Of a stretch of 64,000 nt of DNA, positions 8,426 through 15,835 are shown in pieces. The notes under the pieces were generated by a model that saw only the letters and a list, made by a program, of their open reading frames with translations, did not search any database and had not been told where the DNA came from. The stretch is from JADKAV01 sp037046735 (GTDB lineage: Bacteria > Actinomycetota > Actinomycetes > S36-B12 > UBA10799). Every line of letters starts with the position of its first letter. Positions within the stretch are counted from its first letter, which is position 1. The stretch lies in contig JBAOHC010000021.1 in the NCBI GenBank assembly GCA_037046735.1, forward strand, positions 62,001 through 126,000, in the 5' to 3' direction. The position numbers and the translations under genes were made by a program.

Positions 8426-8444
8426 TAAGGGTAGCCTTACTTTA
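8426..8444 (-). promoter_or_regulatory. DtxR/IdeR-like iron box overlapping the promoter
   Basis: The plus strand reads taagggtagccttacttta, which matches 14 of 19 positions of the actinobacterial iron box TTAGGTTAGSCTAACCTAA. The candidate -10 hexamer TACCCT (8433-8428, minus strand) lies inside it and is 7 nt from the GTG start at 8420. A metal-loaded DtxR-family repressor bound here would block transcription of the fusion gene and acpS. The call is by consensus match only. Confidence 0.55.
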
Positions 8445-8996
8445 CTCGCCGGTGTCAGAGCCCCCTTCGGGTTCGCACTCAAGTGGGAAGGTCTGCCGCA
8501 GGATGTCCTCGTCGTAAACGTCGAAGTCGACGACGGTGTACGGAGATGCGGGCACCTCGCTCACGACCTTCACGGACTTCCACCGGAAGCGCGGCAGGCC
8601 GAGCCGCTTGGCACGTTTGACGTTCTTGACCTTGACCCGTTTGCGCTGGTACGTCGTCGAGGTGGTGGCGTTGGTCCTCGAGAACGTCACGTCGATCTCG
8701 GGGATGGTCTCGTCGCCGTACAGGTCCAGCAGCGTTACTGCGCCGTCCCAGGAGATCTCCAGGGTCTTCGTGGTCTTGGTCTCGTACTCATCCAGGGTGT
8801 ACCCCTCGGAACCGAACAGCGCCACGACATCTGGCAGGGTCATCCCGTCCCTTAGTTGATCCAGTTCAGCGGCCGTCACGGCACCCGGGTCGGTGGCCAT
8901 CAGGAACTCATCACACGCGGCGGCACTCGCCGGGGCCGCGAAGAGCATGCCGGACACGACGCCGAGGGCGGCGGCAGCAGCAAATGCACGCCTCAT
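8442..8996 (-). CDS. Exported protein with BLIP/SmpA-like domain
   Basis: A 184-residue protein from ATG 8996 (AGAAAGGACC upstream). Its signal peptide is MRRAFAAAAALGVVSGMLFAAPASA. The mature part begins ACDEF and includes ITAAELDQLRDGM-like sequence and TLPDVVALFGSEG, a pattern seen in SmpA/OmlA and beta-lactamase-inhibitor-like (BLIP) repeats where a helix pair precedes a beta-sheet; only one repeat is visible. A basic stretch (RKRVKVKNVKRAKRLG) follows and the tail is acidic. The function is not known. Its stop codon falls inside the iron box of the next gene downstream. Confidence 0.65.
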   Translation of the reverse strand: MRRAFAAAAALGVVSGMLFAAPASAAACDEFLMATDPGAVTAAELDQLRDGMTLPDVVALFGSEGYTLDEYETKTTKTLEISWDGAVTLLDLYGDETIPEIDVTFSRTNATTSTTYQRKRVKVKNVKRAKRLGLPRFRWKSVKVVSEVPASPYTVVDFDVYDEDILRQTFPLECEPEGGSDTGE

Positions 8997-9080
8997 GACA
9001 GGTCCTTTCTCACAAGGACTACATCGGACGCCCTGCCCCAGATCCTGAGCGCCACCACCCACGTGTTCAGGCATGAATAG

Positions 9081-9101
9081 CCCCCGGTGCGCAACCGGGG
9101 G
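9081..9101 (-). terminator. Hairpin after the DUF5305-like remnant
   Basis: CCCCCGGT (9081-9088) pairs with ACCGGGGG (9094-9101) around a 5-nt loop, directly after the minus-strand stop at 9103. There is no long T run, as is usual for high-GC terminators. Confidence 0.5.
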
Positions 9102-9102
9102 T

Positions 9103-9620
9103 TCAGTTGAACAGCCCGACCGCCGCGTTCGGATCGGTCTGCGGGATGCTCGGCTTGCTGACGTAGCGGTAGGCCACGTCCTCGTCCTGCACGATGAACA
9201 CGTCCATCCCGTTGACGTGCGCCATCAGGATGAGGAGCACGTAGCGCTGGGCCATGCGGGCCAGCGAGTCGATGTCGGGGACGTCGATGACCATGCCCTT
9301 GATCGTGGGCGGTTGGCTGACGGGCACGATGAGCGAGCCGTACTGCATCTGAATCATTTCGGCTTCCGTCTTGGACGGGCCGTGCTTGCCTGCTAGCAGC
9401 GCATATGCCAGGCCAGCGAGACCGGCGATCAGCAGCAGGACCGAGGCGAGGCGAGCAAGCACGACGGGCACTCCGAACACCTTGCCGGGGATCTGGGTGA
9501 CGGTGGTGGCGGCGCCCTCGGTGCCTTCGGTCACTTTCAGGGACGCCTCGTCACCAGCCAGTGTCATCGTCTGCGCAGAGAGGTTCAGATCCAACTTCGG
9601 CTGCCACGCACTACCGCAGC
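9103..9620 (-). pseudogene. DUF5305-like membrane protein, C-terminal remnant
   Basis: The minus-strand frame encodes a membrane helix (LASVLLLIAGLAGLAYALLAG) followed by a domain with YGSLIVPVSQPP, VIDVPDIDSLARMAQRY and FIVQDEDVAYRYV. This is the C-terminal pattern of DUF5305 proteins, usually encoded beside signal peptidase I. The frame stays open to 9945, but upstream of about 9620 the translation is low-complexity Arg/Ser sequence with no signal peptide or beta-domain, and no good start lies near 9615. The 5' part therefore seems to have been lost. An internal ATG at 9567 could still produce a short membrane protein. Confidence 0.5.
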
Positions 9621-9750
9621 ACCAGCAAGGGCTGTCGCGAACTTCATGCTCTTCTTCATTGTCTTCCCGATCTTCTTTGAGGGAGCGCCGCTGGGCGCCG
9701 GAAATCGCCGGGCAACCTGACCGTCGCGCGAACGACATGCGCACGACGCT

Positions 9751-9774
9751 GGTTCTCTCTGTCCTCAGAGAACC
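9751..9774. repeat. Inverted repeat, 8-bp stem
   Basis: GGTTCTCT (9751-9758) and AGAGAACC (9767-9774) with an 8-nt loop. Confidence 0.6.
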
Positions 9775-9804
9775 GAGGGGTCGAAGAGACTGGGACAATC
9801 CCCC

Positions 9805-9833
9805 GACAGTTTGGATCATTCCATCAAACTGTC
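9805..9833. repeat. Inverted repeat, 9-bp stem
   Basis: GACAGTTTG (9805-9813) and CAAACTGTC (9825-9833) with an 11-nt loop. It could be a terminator or a scar end of a lost element. Confidence 0.6.
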
Positions 9834-10194
9834 TCACTCGTCGGTGTCGCCCTTCGGCTGTCAGGGGTCCTATCGACGGCCAGATGGACCAGATTAAGCA
9901 AGCCGCTCGATTTAGCCCAATGGAGTGAATCTGGCCAAAGATCATCCGAAAATCCCGACAAATGGGCCCAATCCGCGGGTGATCGATCCGCCAATTGGGT
10001 GATCTTCACCGGCGTCGCCGCGCGGTGGGAGCGGCTGTTTCGGGGCTGACCTTGCGCGCTGATCACGTGGGCGCCCCTTCCGCGGCCGTCATCCACAGCA
10101 CCGACCGGGTAGGTCCCGTCCTTGCACACAGTGTCATCGGTTTTGTCGTACCCCCATGTCACAGTGTCGGTAGATCAGGAAAGGGGGGCTGGGC

Positions 10195-11628
10195 GTGACC
10201 ACACTGGAGATCTCGCGGCAAGCGCGCCGCCGGATGCGCATCGCCGCCCGCCTACCCACCCGGCACCCCCGCCAGATCGACCACGTCAGCACCGCCATCG
10301 ACCAGCTGCCCGAACCCGACACCCTCAACGCCGAGGAACGCGCCGCCGCGCTGACCGCGATCGCCCGCCAACGCAACCGCCTCGACGCCTACCTCACCAC
10401 CCTGGCCGGACACGCCGACGACAACCACGACTCCCAAATCCTGGGCGCCGGCACCACCGGCACCCTGATCACCGCCGCCACCCGCTGCGACCCCGCCACC
10501 GGCTCCGCAGTCGTCAGCCGCGCCAAAGGACTACGCGACCACCCCCACCTCCAACAGGCCTACCAGGCCGGCACCGTGACCACCAGCCACGTCGCCGCGA
10601 TCCTGGCCGACGCCGCGCGCATCGACGACTTCCCCCACCTCGAAGCCGACCTCGTCACCCTGGCCACCACCACCGAACCCCGCGAAGTCCGCAACCTGCT
10701 CCGCACCCTGGTCGACCAAAGCCACCCCGACCACCTCGACAACGACTTCGCCAAACACCGCGAAAAACGCGGCATCTCCCTCAACCCGCTACCCTCCGGC
10801 AACTACCGCCTCGACGGCCACCTCGACCCCATCACCGGCAAACGCCTGGCCGACACCCTGTCCGACCTGATGACCCGCACCGGACCCGACGACACCCGCA
10901 CCCCCACCCAACGCCGCGCCGACGCCCTGGCCGACCTACTCAGCGCCGCCCAAGCCAACCGCAAACCCTTCGGCATCTCCGGGGTCAGCATCCTCATCGA
11001 CGCCGACACCATCGGCGCCGGTCACCTCGACGACGCCACCCTCATCGGCGCCCGCCTCACCGACCTACTCACCTGCGACCCCATCCTCAGCCTCATCATC
11101 GGACGCACCACCAGCAGCGGCTTCCAACCCCTACGCCTGGACCGCCTCGCCCGCCACGCCACCCACGCCCAACGCCAAGCCCTCGCCGCCCGCGACCGCG
11201 GCTGCATCCGCTGCGGCGCACCACCAGCCCGCTGCGAAGCCCACCACATCATCGGCTGGGCCTCCGGCGGAACAACCGACCTCGAAAACCTCGCCCTGCT
11301 CTGCAGCAGATGCCATCACGACCTCCACCTCGGCCACTTCACCATCACCATGACCAACGCCATGCCCCACCCTCGGACCCGGCCCCCGCGCACCACCCCG
11401 CGGGTAAAGGCCGGCTACCGGTCAGCGCGGGATCAGAGTCCACATGTCGAGATCCAAGAGCACACCAGGCGCGTACTTGCCGTCCTCGCCGCGCAACGTC
11501 ATGGATTCGTCACGGCCTTTTGTCGCGACCAGGCGCAGCCGCAGTGCGCCCACGCCAGGCGCGGCGGTGTCGGCCTTGTCGAGGACCTCCGACCAGGCGT
11601 ACACGGTGTCCCCGGCGAACGCGGGTGA
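10195..11628 (+). CDS. DUF222 / HNH endonuclease domain protein (13E12-type)
   Basis: The start is GTG 10195 with a strong GGAAAGGGG site. Residues 1-320 form the helical DUF222 region. Residues 337-375 form a zinc-bearing HNH domain: CIRC 337-340, AHH 349-351, the GGTTDLENLALLC strand and CSRCHH 370-375. These proteins occur in many copies in actinobacteria (REP13E12 in mycobacteria) and are thought to be nucleases of mobile or selfish character. Codon use is extremely C-rich at third positions, unlike the neighbours. The frame continues about 65 residues past the usual end, antisense to the mesaconyl-CoA hydratase gene for 207 nt, so the original stop was probably lost when the element's 3' end was truncated. 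Confidence 0.85.
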   Translation: MTTLEISRQARRRMRIAARLPTRHPRQIDHVSTAIDQLPEPDTLNAEERAAALTAIARQRNRLDAYLTTLAGHADDNHDSQILGAGTTGTLITAATRCDPATGSAVVSRAKGLRDHPHLQQAYQAGTVTTSHVAAILADAARIDDFPHLEADLVTLATTTEPREVRNLLRTLVDQSHPDHLDNDFAKHREKRGISLNPLPSGNYRLDGHLDPITGKRLADTLSDLMTRTGPDDTRTPTQRRADALADLLSAAQANRKPFGISGVSILIDADTIGAGHLDDATLIGARLTDLLTCDPILSLIIGRTTSSGFQPLRLDRLARHATHAQRQALAARDRGCIRCGAPPARCEAHHIIGWASGGTTDLENLALLCSRCHHDLHLGHFTITMTNAMPHPRTRPPRTTPRVKAGYRSARDQSPHVEIQEHTRRVLAVLAAQRHGFVTAFCRDQAQPQCAHARRGGVGLVEDLRPGVHGVPGERG

Positions 11629-12456
11629 GGTGTGCGCGCCTGCATTGATGGCTGCGATCAGTTGTGCGTTGGCCAGGCCGTTGAAGGACAGTGCCCGGGC
11701 CATGGAGATGATGTGGCCGCCATAGATCAGACGCCTGCCATCCGGACGGGCCTCCGTGTTGAAGTGCACCTTGGCGGTGTTCTGCCACAACCGGGTGGCC
11801 AGCATGTGCTCGGGATCGGTGAGCGTCACCCCGTCGACGTGGTCGATCTTCTCGCCCACCTCGTAATCACCGAACCGGTGCGGCTCCCCGGCCGCGCTGA
11901 AGTCGTAGGAGGTGAAGTCCAGGCCGGCGGGCAGGTCCAGCTCAGCGGGATCGACGACCTTCGCGAGCTCGGGGATCACGGTCTCGGGCGCCGGCGCAGC
12001 GACATCGCGCTTGTGCACCATCACCCAGCGGGCCCACTCGATGGCGACCTCGCCGCGCTGGTTGGTCGCGACGGAACGGACGTACACCACACCGCTCTTG
12101 CCGTTGGAGTTCTCCTTGAGCCCGATCACCGTCGACTGGGTGCGCAGCGTGTCCCCCGGCACGACCGGCTGCCGGAAGCGGCACTCGGCGTATCCCAGGT
12201 TGGCGACAGCGTTAAGGGACACGTCTGGCACCGTCTTGCCGAACGCGATGTGGAACCCGATCAACTCCTCCACGGGGTGTGGGTCCAGCCCGACCTCCGC
12301 AGCGAACGAGGCCGACGACGGGATCGCGAACCGCGTCGGGTACAGGCCACCGTAGACAGCACGGTCGCCGTCGGTCACCGTGCGGGGAGTGGCGTGCTCG
12401 ATCACCTGACCGAGCTCGAAGTCCTCAAAGAAGTTGCCAGGATTCGTCTTACTCAT
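11422..12456 (-). CDS. mch: Mesaconyl-CoA (2-methylfumaryl-CoA) hydratase
   Basis: The 344-residue double-hotdog (MaoC-like) protein resembles Rhodobacter-type mesaconyl-CoA hydratase along its full length: TNPGNFFEDF at the start, FGKTVPDISLNAVANLGY-like sequence near 72, SGVVYVRSVATNQ, WVMVHKRD, VGEKIDHVDGVT, YGGHIISMARALSFNGLAN and FAGDTVYAWSE. The enzyme interconverts mesaconyl-CoA and beta-methylmalyl-CoA in the ethylmalonyl-CoA pathway. This fits the ethylmalonyl-CoA mutase gene at 34.5-36.5 kb. TAGGTT lies 6 nt before the ATG. The 3' end is antisense to the HNH reading frame. Confidence 0.88.
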   Translation of the reverse strand: MSKTNPGNFFEDFELGQVIEHATPRTVTDGDRAVYGGLYPTRFAIPSSASFAAEVGLDPHPVEELIGFHIAFGKTVPDVSLNAVANLGYAECRFRQPVVPGDTLRTQSTVIGLKENSNGKSGVVYVRSVATNQRGEVAIEWARWVMVHKRDVAAPAPETVIPELAKVVDPAELDLPAGLDFTSYDFSAAGEPHRFGDYEVGEKIDHVDGVTLTDPEHMLATRLWQNTAKVHFNTEARPDGRRLIYGGHIISMARALSFNGLANAQLIAAINAGAHTSPAFAGDTVYAWSEVLDKADTAAPGVGALRLRLVATKGRDESMTLRGEDGKYAPGVLLDLDMWTLIPR

Positions 12457-12462
12457 GGTCCG

Positions 12463-12468
12463 AACCTA
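12463..12468 (-). promoter_or_regulatory. Candidate -10 box (TAGGTT) of mch
   Basis: TAGGTT on the minus strand with a 6-nt gap to the ATG at 12456 and no ribosome-binding site, consistent with a leaderless mch transcript. Confidence 0.4.
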
Positions 12469-12544
12469 CCCCTCGGGGTTGGGACGCCTGCCGCCCGGGA
12501 CGGGCCGCGGTCATGCAAGGGCCCCAGCCGGGTATCGGACTGCT

Positions 12545-12930
12545 GTGAACAGCCAGCAGGACGCCTACATCGGCACGTCCGGCTGGAAATACCCCCGTTG
12601 GAGGGGCGACCTCTACGAGACCGGCCTGCGCCAGCGCGATGAACTCGCCTACCTGTCCCTGCCCATGAACAGCGCCGATATCGCTGGCTCGTTCTGCTCT
12701 CTGCAGAAGCCTGAGCGATCCGCCCGCTGGCGCGACGAGACCCATCACCCTGGCGCGGGCCGACACTGCCGGCCGCTGTCCCGAGCGCACCGCCACTTCC
12801 AGTACCTCCGGCTGCATCGCCTGCACTTCGGCTGGACCACATCACCACCCCGGCATGCGTCTACTTCGACAAGGATGCCAACGGGGCAGCGCCGTGGGAT
12901 GCGATGGCGCTGGCCTCAGTTCTGGGGTAA
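12545..12930 (+). pseudogene. DUF72 family protein remnant (internal deletion)
   Basis: From GTG 12545 the frame reads a typical DUF72 opening: AYIGTSGWKYPRWRGDLY, then GLRQRDELAYLSL and NSADIAGSFCSLQKP. After about 65 residues the match stops. A different frame then carries the family's C-terminal signature VYFDKDANGAAPWDAMALA, ending at TAA 12928-12930. DUF72 proteins are usually about 250 residues; roughly half is missing, so the gene has an internal deletion plus a frame change. The remnant abuts a trypsin remnant on the other strand. Confidence 0.75.
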
Positions 12931-13411
12931 CGCGCCGTACTGTCCGCAGCCAGTCCTGCACCACGGGGATGTCAACGCGCTGGTAGCCGCCGATGTAGCG
13001 GCAGTTCGAGGTGTAGCCGTAGCTGGTCACCGTGGTCAGCTTGCCGTTGAGGAACGACGGCCCGCCGGAGTCGCCGAAGCAGGTCCCCCACCGGCCAGGA
13101 CGTTGGCCGGGTTGCCGTTCATCTGCACGAGCTGGTCGGTGAGCTTCTGGCCGTTCGACGTGGTGACGCGGCGGACCAGCGGCAGACCCTGCGGGGTGGG
13201 CTTCTGCGGTCCCGATTCAGGCTTGCGGACCTCCGTCCCATAGCCGACCAGCGTGAAGTTCGTCTTGCTCAACACCGGCGGGGCGTACTTGTTCAGGAAG
13301 TTGACCGGCGCAATGGTGGACGGGGTGATCCCAGTGACCCCTTGGTCGAGCTTGATGACCCCGACGTCATTCCAGTTGCGGGTATCGGTGAAGTCCGAGT
13401 ACTGCGGGTAT
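12931..13411 (-). pseudogene. Trypsin-like serine protease remnant
   Basis: The minus strand encodes the second half of a chymotrypsin-fold protease. The catalytic-Asp strand is in WNDVGVIKLD. Then come LVGYGTEVRK and, after a frame change at the G5 run 13085-13089, TCFGDSGGPSFLNGKL with the catalytic serine, and YIGGYQRVDIPVVQDWL. The N-terminal part with the catalytic His (TAAHC) and the signal peptide is absent; an in-frame TAG lies just before the conserved sequence next to the arsC stop. The remnant is therefore 5'-truncated as well as frameshifted. Confidence 0.75.
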
Positions 13412-13413
13412 GG

Positions 13414-13815
13414 CTACCCCACCAACTCACCGATCAGGCCCTCGATGCGGCGACGGATCTCGTCGCGGATCGGGCGCACAGCAGCCACTCCCTGCCCGGC
13501 GGGGTCATCGAGCTTCCAGTCCTCGTAGCGCTTGCCGGGGTAGATGGCGCAGGTGTCACCACAGCCCATCGTCACGACCACGTCGCTTGCACGCACCGCC
13601 TCATCGGTGAGCACCTTGGGGATCTCCGCGCTCATGTCGATCCCCTCCTCGGCCATCGCCTCGACCGCGGCCGGGTTGACCTGATCTGCAGGAGCACTGC
13701 CCGCCGACCGGACCTCGATGCGACCCTCACCCAGATGCGTGAGGTAGGCCGCCGCCATCTGAGATCGGCCTGCATTGTGTACGCAGACGAAGAGCACGCT
13801 GGGTTTGTCGGTCAT
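13414..13815 (-). CDS. arsC: Arsenate reductase, thioredoxin/LMW-PTP type
   Basis: A 133-residue protein starting MTDKPSVLFV at ATG 13815. The active-site CX5R loop is CVHNAGR (C11-R17). It also has the 'VRSAGSAPADQVNPAAVEAMAEEGIDM' region, a VVTMGCGDTC segment with the second redox cysteines, and YPGKRYEDWKLDDP. This is the low-molecular-weight phosphatase fold used by thioredoxin- or mycothiol-linked ArsC, which reduces arsenate to arsenite. Its ATG overlaps the stop of the aquaporin gene (ATGA). It is the last gene of the ars operon. Confidence 0.9.
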   Translation of the reverse strand: MTDKPSVLFVCVHNAGRSQMAAAYLTHLGEGRIEVRSAGSAPADQVNPAAVEAMAEEGIDMSAEIPKVLTDEAVRASDVVVTMGCGDTCAIYPGKRYEDWKLDDPAGQGVAAVRPIRDEIRRRIEGLIGELVG

Positions 13816-14507
13816 GAGGTTCCTTCCGGAAGGTGAACGGGATCTGGCAGATCGAGAGGGGCGGATGGCGGATAGAAGAAGGCGGTGAGCAGGGCTCCCA
13901 CCCCGGCCCCGACCAACTGGGCTGCGATGTACGGCAACACGGACGCCGGGGCGATCCCGGTGAAGGTGTCTGTGAACACCCGGCCAAAGGTCACAGCAGG
14001 GTTGGCGAACGATGTCGACGCGGTGAAGAAGTACGCAGATCCGATCCACGCCGGAACCAGCACAGGGCCGAGGTGTCCATGGTTCGTGCGGGTGATCGAC
14101 CCGATGAGCGCCAGCAGGCCCGCAGTCGCCACCACCTCGCCCAGCAGCGTGCCGACCTCCACCCGGTCGGTGGTGGACAGGTGCCAGGCGGGCAGGTCGA
14201 ACATGACGTTGGCCAGCGCGACACCCAGAAACGCGCCCACCAGTTGCGCGAGGACATAGGATCCTGCCTCCCGCGGCGGCATCTCATTACGCAGGAGCGC
14301 AATCATCGTCACGGCGGGGTTGAAATGGGCGCCGGAGATCGGGCCCAGGGTCCAGATCAGCACCCCCAATGCCGCCACTGTGGCTACCGCATTGATGAGC
14401 AGCGCCAGACCGAGGTCGGACGTGAGTTGGGTGGCCATGATGCCGGACCCGACGACTGCCGCGACGAGGCTGCCGGTGCCGATCAACTCGGCTGCGGGAC
14501 GTTTCAC
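13812..14507 (-). CDS. Aquaporin/aquaglyceroporin (MIP family), arsenic-linked
   Basis: A 231-residue six-helix MIP channel starting at GTG 14507. Both half-helix motifs are present: HFNPAVT near residue 61 and FANPAVTFGR near residue 168. It lies between two arsenate reductase genes with 4-nt overlaps on both sides. There is no ArsB or Acr3 pump in the operon, so by analogy with AqpS of Sinorhizobium the channel probably lets arsenite leave the cell down its gradient after reduction. It could also be a general water or glycerol channel recruited to the operon. Confidence 0.88.
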   Translation of the reverse strand: MKRPAAELIGTGSLVAAVVGSGIMATQLTSDLGLALLINAVATVAALGVLIWTLGPISGAHFNPAVTMIALLRNEMPPREAGSYVLAQLVGAFLGVALANVMFDLPAWHLSTTDRVEVGTLLGEVVATAGLLALIGSITRTNHGHLGPVLVPAWIGSAYFFTASTSFANPAVTFGRVFTDTFTGIAPASVLPYIAAQLVGAGVGALLTAFFYPPSAPLDLPDPVHLPEGTS

Positions 14508-15142
14508 AGCGCTACCGGTACAACGTCAGCGATCAACTGCCGCACCCGTCGCTCGATATCATCGCGGACAGCCCGCACCTCGATGAGATCGAGACCCTCA
14601 GGGTCGGCCACCTGCCAGTCCTCGTAACGCTTGCCCGGGAGCACCGGACAGGCGTCCCCGCAGCCCATCGTGATGATCACGTCGGCCGCCCGCACCACTT
14701 CTTCGGTCCACGGCTTCGGAAACTCCCGCGAGATATCAATGCCCCGCTCCGCCATGGCTTGCACTGCTGCCGGATTCACGTGACCACCGGGCTCCGAACC
14801 GCCCGACCATCCGATCGCCGCACCGTCTGTGAGCTGCTCGAAGAAGCCGAGCGCCATCTGCGAACGACCTGCGTTGTGTACGCACAGGAAGAGCACGACG
14901 GGTCGGGAGTCGTCGGTGCGGCCCTCCACCCGCGCCAGGGCGGTGAGCCGCTGCAACGCGAATCGTTCGGCCAGTAGCGGGAGCCACTGTGGCACGGCCG
15001 CACGCCCGCTGAACTCGTCGTACGAGTGGTACAGGAATCGTTCAATCGTCTCCACAGAGAAGACGCCCGCGAAGCGGTCCTGCAGTCGCGATGCGGCTGT
15101 GGTGAGCGCCAGCTGCTGGTCGACGCTGAGATCACCGTTCAT
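14504..15142 (-). CDS. Arsenate reductase with N-terminal helical domain
   Basis: A 212-residue protein. Residues 1-72 form a small helical domain (IERFLYHSYDEF) of the kind found in actinobacterial 'three-helix bundle' ArsC proteins. Residues 80-208 form the LMW-PTP-like reductase with CX5R loop CVHNAGR (C87-R93), GGHVNPAAVQAMAERGID, TMGCGDACPVLPGKRYEDW. The second reductase in the operon may use a different thiol partner (mycothiol or mycoredoxin). The start overlaps the stop of the arsR-fusion gene (ATGA) and its end overlaps the aquaporin start (GTGA). Confidence 0.88.
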   Translation of the reverse strand: MNGDLSVDQQLALTTAASRLQDRFAGVFSVETIERFLYHSYDEFSGRAAVPQWLPLLAERFALQRLTALARVEGRTDDSRPVVLFLCVHNAGRSQMALGFFEQLTDGAAIGWSGGSEPGGHVNPAAVQAMAERGIDISREFPKPWTEEVVRAADVIITMGCGDACPVLPGKRYEDWQVADPEGLDLIEVRAVRDDIERRVRQLIADVVPVAL

Positions 15143-15789
15143 GATGGCTCCTTCACAAGATCGGCCAACGTGCCGATCCGGGACTCGATAAGGTCATACG
15201 CGCTGCGGAAGTCGGCCACACGGTCGTCGCGGGCAGGATCCGGCACTGACCAGTGCAGATGTTCGTGATCGAGCATCTGATCGGCGTTGTCACACACCGA
15301 GATGACCAGCGCACCGTCGAAGTCATCGTCGGACAACAGCGCGGGCTGCCCCTGAAGGCGCACCCCATGCGATGACGCCACGGACACGGCCTTGGGATGG
15401 ATCCGGCGGGCCGGTTCGGTCCCGGCCGAGGCCGCTGGCACATCGCTGCACCCGCGCCAGAGCGCCTGCGCGAACTGCGAACGGGCGGAGTTGTGCGTGC
15501 ACACGAAGAGCACCCGCCGCGCGGTCAGCGGCTGCGAGCCCACGGTGGCACGACCCAGTTCAGTCAAGCTCACGTACGTCCGGCGACCATCGGCCTCCGA
15601 TCGGCTGCGGCGCACCACTGCCGCATCCACCAAGGTGTTCACATGATGAGCGAGAAGGTTCGACGGGACCCCGACCTCCTGGGCCAGCCACGCCGGCGAA
15701 CGGTCGGACACCGCCAGCTCCTCAGCGATTCGCAGGCGCACGGGATCACCAAGTGCAGCATGCACTTTGGCCCGTTGCTCAAGATTCAT
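15139..15789 (-). CDS. ArsR regulator fused to an LMW-PTP/ArsC-like domain
   Basis: A 216-residue fusion. Residues 1-85 are an ArsR/SmtB winged helix (HAALGDPVRLRIAEEL; recognition helix around SNLLAHHVNTL). Residues 90-216 are an LMW phosphatase/arsenate-reductase fold with CX5R CTHNSAR (C97-R103), VISVCDNAD and HWSVPDPA. The fusion may sense arsenic through the reductase-like domain while binding DNA with the N-domain; I see no clear CXC metal site in the helix-turn-helix part. A 6-bp inverted repeat sits 3 nt upstream of the start. It is the first gene of the four-gene ars operon. Confidence 0.88.
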   Translation of the reverse strand: MNLEQRAKVHAALGDPVRLRIAEELAVSDRSPAWLAQEVGVPSNLLAHHVNTLVDAAVVRRSRSEADGRRTYVSLTELGRATVGSQPLTARRVLFVCTHNSARSQFAQALWRGCSDVPAASAGTEPARRIHPKAVSVASSHGVRLQGQPALLSDDDFDGALVISVCDNADQMLDHEHLHWSVPDPARDDRVADFRSAYDLIESRIGTLADLVKEPS

Positions 15790-15792
15790 TGA

Positions 15793-15808
15793 CTCAATGA
15801 TGATTGAG
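15793..15808 (-). promoter_or_regulatory. ArsR-type operator
   Basis: CTCAAT (15793-15798) and ATTGAG (15803-15808) with GATG between them form a perfect inverted repeat directly upstream of the ArsR-fusion start at 15789. This is the usual place and size for an ArsR/SmtB site with autoregulation. Confidence 0.65.
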
Positions 15809-15835
15809 CATTACCGGGACGTCAAGCCCAGGAAC

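Larger units (their letters stand above)
9621..10194. other. Intergenic region with two hairpins, lower GC
   Basis: No convincing gene. The GC content falls below its surroundings around 9850-9970. Two perfect inverted repeats stand out at 9751-9774 and 9805-9833. The stretch before 10195 contains a TGTCACAGTGTCGGT-type sequence often found ahead of DUF222/HNH genes. Confidence 0.5.

Noticed and set aside
10122..11648. 508-codon Pro/Arg-rich frame over the HNH gene
   Set aside because: It is a shifted frame of the extremely C-rich HNH gene and has no protein-like character.
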